Part shown: positions 38,629-50,813 of the stretch, one piece after another
Layout of the letters: the number at the start of each line of letters is the position of its first letter
How positions within the stretch are numbered: position 1 is the first letter of the stretch
Assembly: GCF_003201955.1 (NCBI RefSeq)
Contig: NZ_QJJM01000012.1
Span: 1 to 64,000 of the forward strand
Source of the DNA: Blastomonas natatoria
Lineage (GTDB): Bacteria > Pseudomonadota > Alphaproteobacteria > Sphingomonadales > Sphingomonadaceae
Length of the DNA: 64,000 nucleotides
Direction: 5' to 3'
Position numbers and translations under genes: made by a program
Notes under the pieces: generated by a model
Seen by the model: only the letters and a program-made list of their open reading frames with translations
Database searches by the model: none
Told to the model about the DNA's origin: nothing

Positions 38629-39105
38629 TCAGATGAACTCGATCTTGGACACGAGATAGAACTTGTCGCCCGATGGCACGCTCACCTCGACCTCGTCGTC
38701 GAGCTGACGGCCGATCAGCGCGCGGCCCAGCGGGCTGGAATAGCTGATCCGGCCCTTGCGCGCATCGGCCTCGGCCTCGCCCACGATCTGGTACTTGACC
38801 GGCTTGTCGTCCTCGTCGAGCAGTGTCACGGTCGCGCCGAACACGATCTTGTCACCCGAGAGCGTCGTCGGGTCGATGATCTGCGCCCGGCTCAGCTTGC
38901 CTTCCAGATCGGCGATGGTCGCCTCGACCTGGCCCTGGCGCTCCTTGGCGGCGTGATATTCGGCATTTTCGGAAAGATCGCCATGCGCGCGCGCTTCCTC
39001 GATCGCCTCGACGATCAGCGGACGCTCTTCCTTGAGGGCCTTCAGCTCGCGCGAGAGCTTTTCATAACCTTCTGCCAGCATCGGCAGCTTATCGACGGTT
39101 GCCAT
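38629..39105 (-). CDS. greA: Transcription elongation factor GreA
   Basis: A 158-residue factor that stimulates cleavage of backtracked RNA in RNA polymerase. The N-terminal coiled coil carries the acidic tip [20 protein letters not shown] near 33-52. The C-terminal FKBP-like domain contains [20 protein letters not shown] near 123. AAGGGA lies nine bases before the ATG at 39105, and the family start fits; the longer frame is not used. Confidence 0.95.
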   Translation of the reverse strand: MATVDKLPMLAEGYEKLSRELKALKEERPLIVEAIEEARAHGDLSENAEYHAAKERQGQVEATIADLEGKLSRAQIIDPTTLSGDKIVFGATVTLLDEDDKPVKYQIVGEAEADARKGRISYSSPLGRALIGRQLDDEVEVSVPSGDKFYLVSKIEFI

Positions 39106-39163
39106 TCGGCATATCCCTTCATCCATGGCCGACGCCCGGCCAATCATCCGACAACAGAGCCCT

Positions 39164-39187
39164 ATGCGGCCCGAAACGGGGCCGCAT
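39164..39187 (-). terminator. Strong hairpin downstream of carB
   Basis: ATGCGGCCC (39164-39172) pairs perfectly with GGGCCGCAT (39179-39187) around a six-base loop, 25 bases after the carB stop. No T-run follows. It probably ends or protects the carB transcript before greA. Confidence 0.5.
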
Positions 39188-39211
39188 GAGGTTAACCACT
39201 TGTCGGGGGGC

Positions 39212-42565
<3,354 letters not shown>

Positions 42566-42625
42566 TGTTTATCGTGCTCTCTTTGTATACATTGATTGCA
42601 TTGAAATCATTGCGAGGAGGCCGTC

Positions 42626-42952
42626 ATGGCCAGCCTGACTGTCCGTAACCTGCCCGATGAGGCCAAGCTGCGCTTCCGCCAGGTCGCTGCCGCGCATGGC
42701 CGATCGATGGAAGAACATCTGCGCCAGCTGGTGATCGAGGCGGCGGGCATGGCGCCTGCCGCTCCGACGGTCGCCGATGCATCTGTGCCGTTCAAAGGCT
42801 TCCCGCCCGAACAGACGCCCGAAGCCAAGGCCGAAAGCCGCGCGCGGATCGAACGGCTGATCGAGCTGGGCCGCGGCATCGAATGGGCACCTGAGCCCCG
42901 CAAGCCGGAGCCGCTGACCAATTTCGAGTTCGATCCGAAAGACTTTGAGTGA
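42626..42952 (+). CDS. FitA/VapB-like ribbon-helix-helix antitoxin
   Basis: A 108-residue protein whose start MASLTVRNLPDEAKLRFRQV, followed by a Met-Glu-Glu helix, is the FitA-type ribbon-helix-helix DNA-binding fold. The C-terminal half (ESRARIERLIELGRGIEWAP) would wrap the toxin. GAGGAGG lies about five bases before the ATG. It overlaps the PIN toxin gene by four bases and is divergent from carB across 60 bases containing the small palindrome TGTATACA, a possible operator. Confidence 0.88.
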   Translation: MASLTVRNLPDEAKLRFRQVAAAHGRSMEEHLRQLVIEAAGMAPAAPTVADASVPFKGFPPEQTPEAKAESRARIERLIELGRGIEWAPEPRKPEPLTNFEFDPKDFE

Positions 42953-43353
42953 TTCTGGTCGATACCAACGTCTGGAGCGAGATGGTATCCCGCAATGGCG
43001 AGCCGGGCGTCATCGCCTGGCTCGCCGAAAATGATGAACGCCTGTTGCTGTCCGTGCTCGTCATTGCCGAAATCCGGGCGGGCTTCGAAAAGCCCGGCGC
43101 CCGATCGTTCCGGCCGCGTCTGGAACGCTGGCTGGCGCAGCTGGAAACCGATTATGCGGACCGCATCGTCGCGTTCGATCGCCATGACGCGCATGTCTTC
43201 GGCCAGCTTGCTGCCCAGCGCACCCTGGGCGGTAACACGCTCGATGCACAGATCGCCGCGCAGGCCATCGTCCGCAACATAGCCGTCGCCACGCGCAACA
43301 CGGCGGATTTCGCCTGGACCGGCGTCCGCCTGATCAATCCCTGGCAGGATTGA
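42949..43353 (+). CDS. PIN-domain toxin (VapC/FitB-like ribonuclease)
   Basis: A 134-residue PIN nuclease with the acidic Mg2+ residues in MILVDTNVWSE (Asp5), SVLVIAEIRAGFE (Glu near 41), the central DRHDAHVFG and the C-terminal GNTLDAQIAA plus RNTADF. VapC toxins typically cut initiator tRNA or 23S rRNA. The start is GTG at 42949, overlapping the antitoxin TGA as GTGA. The module stands between carA-rraB and carB on the opposite strand. Confidence 0.9.
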   Translation: MILVDTNVWSEMVSRNGEPGVIAWLAENDERLLLSVLVIAEIRAGFEKPGARSFRPRLERWLAQLETDYADRIVAFDRHDAHVFGQLAAQRTLGGNTLDAQIAAQAIVRNIAVATRNTADFAWTGVRLINPWQD

Positions 43354-43361
43354 CCGGACCA

Positions 43362-43733
43362 TCAATGCACCGTGCCGGTCTGCGCTTCGCAGCCCCAGCC
43401 GTCATATTCGAGGTCGAACAGCTGCTCGATCTGCAGGCAAAGCTCGGTGAGCGCACGGATAGATTTCTCGTCCACCGCCTGCACCCGCTCAAGGAACAGC
43501 CAGGGGTCGCCGCCCTCGGCATCGTCCTCATGGCCGAGCTCGGTCAGCCCCAGCTCTTCCGCCGCTTCGGACAGACGCTCCAGATTGTCCTCCGACCCGC
43601 GAAAGCTCACGTCCACCGAACGGCGGATGCTGGCCTGATCGCCATTGGCGGCCAGATTGCGCAGCACATCCTGATCGGCAGCCCATTCCTGCTCCATGCG
43701 GGCAGGATCGACGGGGGGGAGTTTGAGGGTCAC
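43362..43733 (-). CDS. RraB/DUF695-type ribonuclease E inhibitor-like protein
   Basis: A 123-residue acidic protein of the RraB family: EEWAADQDVLRNLAANGD-like start, SVDVSFRGSEDNLERLSEAA near 44-63, DPWLFLERVQAVDEKSIRAL near 77 and a closing EYDGWGCEAQTG. RraB binds RNase E and changes mRNA decay in E. coli. The start is a GTG at 43733 that overlaps the carA TGA as GTGA, so it is translated together with carA. The function in this organism is inferred from fold only. Confidence 0.75.
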   Translation of the reverse strand: MTLKLPPVDPARMEQEWAADQDVLRNLAANGDQASIRRSVDVSFRGSEDNLERLSEAAEELGLTELGHEDDAEGGDPWLFLERVQAVDEKSIRALTELCLQIEQLFDLEYDGWGCEAQTGTVH

Positions 43734-44920
43734 GCGGCGGCCGCCGGAGCCTTGAGGCCGCTCACGAACTTCTCGAACAGGTAGAAGCTGTCCTGCGGGC
43801 CCGGCGAGGCTTCGGGATGGTATTGCACGCCGAAAGCGTTCCTGTCGGTGAAGGCGATGCCGCAATTGCTGCCGTCGAACAGCGACACGTGCGTCTCGAC
43901 CACATTGGCGGGCAGCGTCGCGGCGTCGACCGCAAAGCCATGGTTCATGCTGGTGATCTCGACCCTCCCAAATCCTGGGCCCGTTTCCAGCCTTTTCACC
44001 GGATGGTTCGCGCCGCGATGGCCCTGGTGCATCTTGGTCGTGCGTGCGCCGGCAGCCAGGCCGAGCAGCTGATGGCCGAGGCAGATGCCGAAGATCGGCA
44101 CGTCACGCTCGAGCAGGCCCCGGATGACCGGAACGGCATAGGCGCCGGTCGCGGCGGGATCGCCCGGGCCGTTCGACAGGAAGACGCCCGCCGGCTCCAG
44201 CGCCAGAATCTCTTCGAGCGAGGTCTTGGCGGGGACCACGGTCACCTTCGCACCGGCCTCGACCAGCGAGCGGAAGATATTGTGCTTCGCGCCATAATCG
44301 ATCGCGACGACATGCGGGCGCTCACCTTCGCCCATTTGGGCATAGCCAGCCCCAAGTGTCCATTTGCCGCCCTGCCAGCCGCGCGTATCGGCACCGGTGA
44401 CCTCGATCGCCAGGTCCATGCCCTCGAGCCCCGGCCAGCCCTGTGCCAGTGCGAGCAGCGCGGGCATGTCGAACACGCCATCGGGCGCGTGGGCGATCAC
44501 CGCATTGGGGGCGCCGGCTTCACGGATGCGGCGGGTCAGCGCGCGGGTATCGATGCCCGACAGGCCGATCTGGCCGTTCGCGCCCAGCCACTCGCTGAAA
44601 TGCTGGGCGGAGCGGAAGCTGCTGGGGTTGGTCACATCCTCGCGCACGATACAGCCCAGCGCCTGGGGGACATCGGCCTCGACATCCTCGGGATTCGCGC
44701 CGACATTGCCGATATGCGGGAAGGTGAAGGTGATGATCTGCCCGGCATAGCTCGGGTCGGTCAGGATTTCCTGATAGCCGGTGATCGAGGTGTTGAAGCA
44801 CACCTCGCCCGCCTTGGCCCCTGCGGCACCAAAGCCCCTGCCCCAGATCGCGGTGCCATCGGCCAGCAGCAGCAGGCCGGTCGCGCCTTGGGGTTGAGCG
44901 GAGGTGGTGGCGTGCGCCAT
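43730..44920 (-). CDS. carA: Carbamoyl-phosphate synthase small (glutaminase) subunit
   Basis: A 396-residue glutamine amidotransferase subunit supplying ammonia to CarB. The N-terminal half begins LLLLADGTAIWGRGFGAAG; the class I amidotransferase domain carries the nucleophile Cys in PIFGICLGHQLLGLAAGA near 280 and His/Glu in GVQYHPEASPGPQDS. The ATG at 44920 has GGAA eight bases before it. RraB is coupled to its stop codon. It is separated from carB by rraB and the toxin-antitoxin module. Confidence 0.96.
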   Translation of the reverse strand: MAHATTSAQPQGATGLLLLADGTAIWGRGFGAAGAKAGEVCFNTSITGYQEILTDPSYAGQIITFTFPHIGNVGANPEDVEADVPQALGCIVREDVTNPSSFRSAQHFSEWLGANGQIGLSGIDTRALTRRIREAGAPNAVIAHAPDGVFDMPALLALAQGWPGLEGMDLAIEVTGADTRGWQGGKWTLGAGYAQMGEGERPHVVAIDYGAKHNIFRSLVEAGAKVTVVPAKTSLEEILALEPAGVFLSNGPGDPAATGAYAVPVIRGLLERDVPIFGICLGHQLLGLAAGARTTKMHQGHRGANHPVKRLETGPGFGRVEITSMNHGFAVDAATLPANVVETHVSLFDGSNCGIAFTDRNAFGVQYHPEASPGPQDSFYLFEKFVSGLKAPAAAA

Positions 44921-45144
44921 GGATCGTGTTCCTTGCGTTGCGGTATGAGTCGCGAATGTGCCGGGCCGCAGGATATGGCAGGATGATGCGGGGCCAAAGC
45001 CCTGAGACGCGCCCTGCCGGTCAGCGGCCAAATTGGCGGGTCACTAGGCGCGCGGGGCTTGCACGGTCAATCTATGAAAAACATTTTTATCCGGCTAGGC
45101 TGGAAGCTTGTTCCAAAATCCACGGGAAAGAAAGGTTCGCGCGC

Positions 45145-45603
45145 ATGATTCGCGATTCGCTGAAAGCTGCGCAGGTTTCTGCCATGAAGGCGGGCGACAA
45201 GGAGCGCACCGCCGCGGTCCGCCTGATCCTGGCCAAGATCAAGGACCGCGATATCGAGCTGCGCACCCAGGCCGCGCCTGCCGATGACGATGCGATGGTC
45301 ACCGAAGTGCTGCAGAAGATGATCAAGCAGCGCCGCGAATCGATCGCCATGTACGAACAGGGCGGCCGCGCCGAGCTCGCCGCGCAGGAAGCGGCGGAAG
45401 TTGCGGTGATCGAGGAGTTCCTGCCCGCGCAGATGGACGAGGCCGCTGCCAAGGCCGCCATCGCCAAGGTGGTCGCCGATACGGGCGCTGCCAGCCTCAA
45501 GGACATGGGGCGCGTCATGGCCGAGGTGAAGGCGCGCCACGGCAGCGAACTCGACATGAGCAAGGCCAGCGCCTGGGTAAAGGAGGCTTTGGCGGGCGGT
45601 TGA
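45145..45603 (+). CDS. GatB/YqeY-domain protein
   Basis: A 152-residue helical protein with MIRDSLKAAQVSAMKAGDKE, EVLQKMIKQRRESIAMYEQG near 53, ELAAQEAAEVAVIEEFLPAQ near 74 and a C-terminal GSELDMSKASAWVKEAL. This is the YqeY family, related to the tRNA-binding tail domain of GatB; it may have an amidotransferase-linked or general stress role. It is divergent from carA. Frames upstream have no homology. A nested palindrome and the first repeat copy follow it. Confidence 0.9.
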   Translation: MIRDSLKAAQVSAMKAGDKERTAAVRLILAKIKDRDIELRTQAAPADDDAMVTEVLQKMIKQRRESIAMYEQGGRAELAAQEAAEVAVIEEFLPAQMDEAAAKAAIAKVVADTGAASLKDMGRVMAEVKARHGSELDMSKASAWVKEALAGG

Positions 45604-45610
45604 ATTACCC

Positions 45611-45643
45611 GTACCTTGGGTAACCCAAGCCCACCCCAGGTAC
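45611..45643. terminator. Nested palindrome downstream of the YqeY gene
   Basis: CTTGGG-TAA-CCCAAG (45615-45629) is a perfect hairpin. The outer GTACCTTGGG (45611-45620) can also pair with CCCCAGGTAC (45634-45643) with one mismatch, giving two mutually exclusive folds. It starts eight bases after the YqeY stop and may act as a terminator, without a T-run. Confidence 0.45.
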
Positions 45644-45650
45644 CCCACAT

Positions 45651-45680
45651 CCGTTTGTCCCGAGCGAAGTCGAGGGACGT
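45651..45680 (+). repeat. REP-like palindromic repeat, copy 1
   Basis: A 30-base unit starting CCGTTTGTCCCGAGCGAAG and ending CGAGGGACGT. Its 22-base core (45657-45678) is an imperfect palindrome opening with GTCCC and closing with GGGAC. It lies 26 bases before the GIY-YIG gene, in the same orientation as copy 3. Confidence 0.9.
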
Positions 45681-45706
45681 AAGCGCAACCGTTCACGAGG
45701 CAGAAC

Positions 45707-46063
45707 ATGGCTTTCTGGGTCTATATCCTCAAATGCGCCGACGGAAAGTGTTACACTGGCCAGATAGATGATCTGGAGCGGCGGCTAGGCGAGCACCAGT
45801 ACGGCGGATTTTGCGATTTCACCTCTCGCAGGCGACCAGTGGAACTGGTGTGGAGCGAATACTACCAGACGCGGGGAGACGCGATCGAGGTGGAGAAGCA
45901 GGTCAAGTCTTGGTCAAGGGCAAAAAAAATTGGGCTAATCAATGGGGATTGGCAAATGGTCAGTCACTTCGCTCGACCGCCCCACGAACGTCCCTCGACT
46001 TCGCTCGGGACAAACGGAGGTGGGGAGAATTCAATCGAAGCCGGGGGGGCCGAACCTTTATGA
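45707..46063 (+). CDS. GIY-YIG nuclease-superfamily protein (UPF0213-like)
   Basis: A 118-residue protein whose first ~85 residues are a complete minimal GIY-YIG nuclease: VYILKCADGKCYTGQ at 5-19 gives the two Tyr motifs, DLERRLGEH at 22-30 the catalytic Arg and E63 in IEVEKQVKSWSRAKKIGLI the metal-binding Glu. This single-domain class has no established cellular role. The C-terminal tail is odd: residues 94-103 (ERPSTSLGTN) are encoded by an inverted copy of the palindromic repeat that also flanks the gene. The gene thus carries the repeat inside its reading frame. The neighbours are unrelated housekeeping genes (yqeY-type, dnaG), which suggests an insertion. Confidence 0.85.
   Translation: MAFWVYILKCADGKCYTGQIDDLERRLGEHQYGGFCDFTSRRRPVELVWSEYYQTRGDAIEVEKQVKSWSRAKKIGLINGDWQMVSHFARPPHERPSTSLGTNGGGENSIEAGGAEPL
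45988..46017 (-). repeat. REP-like palindromic repeat, copy 2 (inverted, inside the nuclease gene)
   Basis: The same 30-base unit in opposite orientation; the 22-base core is at 45990-46011 and identical to copies 1 and 3 when reversed. It encodes part of the C-terminal tail of the GIY-YIG protein. With copy 3 it forms an inverted pair separated by about 100 bases. Confidence 0.9.
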
Positions 46064-46117
46064 CGCTAGCCCGCAGCAATCTTGAACCAGCCCCACCCAA
46101 GAACCAGGCACCCCTCC

Positions 46118-46147
46118 CCGTTTGTCCCGAGCGAAGTCGAGGGACGT
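46118..46147 (+). repeat. REP-like palindromic repeat, copy 3
   Basis: A third copy in the orientation of copy 1, core at 46124-46145. It lies 80 bases before the dnaG start, so it is probably in the dnaG leader or promoter. Copies 2 and 3 could fold into one long hairpin. Confidence 0.9.
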
Positions 46148-46226
46148 ATCCGAGACGAAAACATCCCGTGGTAGCTCTCAGATCAGGCAGACATGGTCCC
46201 GCCATATCTTCAGGGTACGAAGCCGC

Positions 46227-48095
46227 ATGACCCTCTCCCCGCAATGGCTGGACGAACTGCGATCGCGGATCACGCTGTCCACGCTGATCGGGCGGCATGT
46301 GAAGGTGCAGCGCGCAGGCCGAGAATACAAGGCGTGCTGCCCCTTCCATAACGAGAAGACGCCCAGCTTCACGATCAACGACGACAAGGGCTTCTACCAT
46401 TGTTTCGGTTGCGGGGCGCATGGCGATGCGATTCGGTTCATGACCGATCATCAGGGCCTGGGCTTCATGGACGCGGTGAAGGAGCTGGCCGCCGAGGCGG
46501 GGATGAGCGTGCCCGCGCCCGATCCGCGCGCAGCGCGTCAGGCGGAAGCGAAGGCGTCGCTGCACGATGTCTGCCAGGCGGCGCAGGACTGGTTCGTTGC
46601 GCAGCTTGGAAGCGCGGCGGGCGAAGAGGCGCGCGCCTATCTCAGGAACCGGGGGCTGTCGGCCGAGACGATTCAGCGCTTCGGCATCGGCTTTGCCCCC
46701 GACAGCCGCACCGGGATCAAGTCTGCGCTCGGCCATCTCGACGAGGATTTGCTGATCGAGGCGGGGCTGCTGATCAAGGTCGACGACAAGGCACCTTACG
46801 ACCGTTTCCGCGGGCGCATCATGATCCCGATCCGCGATCCGCGCGGTCGCGTCATCGCATTTGGCGGGCGGATCCTCGGGCAAGGCGAGCCCAAATATCT
46901 GAACTCTCCCGATACGCCGCTGTTCGACAAGGGGCGCACGCTCTACAACCTGCACCTCGCCGCCCCCGCATCGCGCCAGTCGGGCCGCGTGGTCGTGGTC
47001 GAAGGCTATATGGACGTGATCGCACTCGCCCAGGCGGGGTTCGGCGAATGCGTCGCGCCGCTGGGCACGGCGCTCACCGAGCATCAGATCGAGCGGCTGT
47101 GGAAGATGGTCGATCGCCCGCTGCTCTGCTTCGACGGGGACAATGCCGGGCAGAAGGCCGCGATGCGCGCTGCCTCGCGCGCCCTCCCCCTGCTCAAGCC
47201 TGGCCAGTCGCTCGGCTTCGTCTCGCTGCCCGGCGGGCAGGATCCGGACGATCTGGTGCGTGCCTCGGGTCCGCAAGCCTTCGCCACCTGTCTCGAACAG
47301 GCCGCAGGGCTGCTCGATCATCTCTGGTCGCACGAACTGGCTGCGCAGCCGCTGACCAGCCCGGAAGACCGCGCGGGGCTGAAGGCGCGCCTCAATGCGC
47401 ATGCCGACACGATTGCCGATGGCGACATCAAGGCGCTGTACCGCCGGGAAATCGGCCAGCGCTTTTCCGACCTGTTCTTCGGCGCCCGGGCCACCTCCCC
47501 TGCCCGCGCCGCACCTCAGCGCGGATCGGGCAAGACCTGGCAGCGGCGCGACGAGCCCGTGCCGCCGAGCGAGGAATTGCGCGCCTTCAGCCGCCAGCCG
47601 ATGAGCGACCTGATCGTGCGCGGCGTTATCACCGGGCTGACCCTGCGCCCCGCATTGATCCTGAAGCACAGCGAGGCACTGAGCGAGTTCGTGACCCTCG
47701 CGGACCGCTGGGCCGATCTGCTCGATGCGCTGCTTGATGCCGCCCATCACAACGCGCCGCACGCTCTTGATCCGTCATCGCTGATGACCATATTGCAATC
47801 CAAGGGACTGGCAGACGCTGTAGGCAGGCTGAAATCCGGCGGAAATCCGCCATTTTCCTTCTGCACGTCGACGCTCGAACCAGTCGATCCATTGCGAGAG
47901 GCCCGGATTGCGGAAGACTTTGCAGAGGCCATCGAGGTTATGATCACGCGCCCGAGGCTGGAAGCGGCGTTGCAGGACGTTACGCGCCGATTCGAAAATG
48001 ACATGCAAGACAGTTTGTTTTTGGAGCAGCAGCAGCTAAGGGCAAGAAAGGAAGCGTTTGACCAGCGCCTGATCGAATTGACGGAGCGAGGCTGA
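46227..48095 (+). CDS. dnaG: DNA primase
   Basis: A 622-residue primase that makes RNA primers for replication. The CHC2 zinc ribbon is C38-P-F-H41 and C59-F-G-C62. The TOPRIM catalytic core follows, with VVVVEGYMDVIALAQAGFGE near 256 and LLCFDGDNAGQKAA near 299. A C-terminal helicase-binding part begins near 455. The start at 46227 fits the family start MTLSPQWLDELRSRITLSTL; the frame is open into the repeat copy 3, which is not coding. rpoD follows as in the macromolecular synthesis operon, without rpsU. Confidence 0.95.
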   Translation: MTLSPQWLDELRSRITLSTLIGRHVKVQRAGREYKACCPFHNEKTPSFTINDDKGFYHCFGCGAHGDAIRFMTDHQGLGFMDAVKELAAEAGMSVPAPDPRAARQAEAKASLHDVCQAAQDWFVAQLGSAAGEEARAYLRNRGLSAETIQRFGIGFAPDSRTGIKSALGHLDEDLLIEAGLLIKVDDKAPYDRFRGRIMIPIRDPRGRVIAFGGRILGQGEPKYLNSPDTPLFDKGRTLYNLHLAAPASRQSGRVVVVEGYMDVIALAQAGFGECVAPLGTALTEHQIERLWKMVDRPLLCFDGDNAGQKAAMRAASRALPLLKPGQSLGFVSLPGGQDPDDLVRASGPQAFATCLEQAAGLLDHLWSHELAAQPLTSPEDRAGLKARLNAHADTIADGDIKALYRREIGQRFSDLFFGARATSPARAAPQRGSGKTWQRRDEPVPPSEELRAFSRQPMSDLIVRGVITGLTLRPALILKHSEALSEFVTLADRWADLLDALLDAAHHNAPHALDPSSLMTILQSKGLADAVGRLKSGGNPPFSFCTSTLEPVDPLREARIAEDFAEAIEVMITRPRLEAALQDVTRRFENDMQDSLFLEQQQLRARKEAFDQRLIELTERG

Positions 48096-48202
48096 TTCAG
48101 CGGGAACCCCTGGCGTTGCCGCCCATCGCCACCACCGCGCCAGATCGGCACGCAGGCTGACGCGAAATATTTGAAACGGCCGCTCAGGGCCTGATAAGAC
48201 AG

Positions 48203-48208
48203 TATAAT
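48203..48208 (+). promoter_or_regulatory. Possible -10 element before rpoD
   Basis: A perfect TATAAT lies 26 bases before the rpoD GTG. No good -35 is found at 16-18 bases upstream (a TTGAAA is 26 bases away). It could belong to an internal promoter that lets rpoD be expressed apart from dnaG. Confidence 0.3.
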
Positions 48209-48234
48209 TCACCCGTGCCGGGACGTGGGCCCGG

Positions 48235-50274
<2,040 letters not shown>

Positions 50275-50813
50275 TTGGCGTCACCGCCGGATTGAACCAG
50301 ATCGCGCGCGGCCAGGCTGCGCGCGTACCGGGCTGTCGGCCAGCAACCCAACCTGCCCTGGGGCTTGCTCATCATGGGCAAGCCGCCATCGCAAATCGGA
50401 ACCGTGACGTCTCCCCACGGTAAGGCCTGGCATCGCTCCGGTCCCTCTGCGGCATTCAAGGCGGGATGGTCCCTGTCATTCGCCCTGTGCGTCCGCGACC
50501 AGCCTCCCGCGCGAACCTAATGCGAATCACGATATCGCTTCCGAATCAGCATGGCGCTTACCCCTTTTTTCGGGGGTCTCGAGGCGCAAGAGGGCCCATC
50601 CGGCGCGCCTATGACGTCATAATTTCAATTTATGTCGTAAATCTCCTTGCCAAAAATTACAATGATTCCAAAGCCTTGAATGGAAACTCCTCAAATTTGA
50701 AGTCAACACAAAATTTACCAACTCCCCATAGCCGTTCGATTATCGGGGCTTGGGAGCAGCCCCGCAATGGGTTGCCAGCGTGAGGGCGCTGGTTCGAGCA
50801 GGGGAAACACATC
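50275..50813. promoter_or_regulatory. Long intergenic region: hairpin after rpoD and AT-rich leader of the TonB receptor
   Basis: The first part holds a GC-rich hairpin (50303-50309 with 50319-50325, CGCGCGC/GCGCGCG), a likely end structure for rpoD without a T-run. From about 50605 to 50740 the DNA turns AT-rich, unlike its surroundings, and contains two perfect 10-bp palindromes, ATGACGTCAT (50611-50620) and TCAAATTTGA (50691-50700). These are candidate operator sites for the TonB-dependent receptor at 50814. No gene and no cobalamin-type riboswitch motif is seen. Confidence 0.4.

Noticed and set aside
45651-46147. A CRISPR array
   Set aside because: Only three repeat copies exist, one is inverted, spacing is irregular, and no cas gene is present.
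50275-50813. A cobalamin riboswitch before the TonB receptor
   Set aside because: No B12-box-like conserved core was found in the leader, so the receptor is not assigned to B12 uptake.
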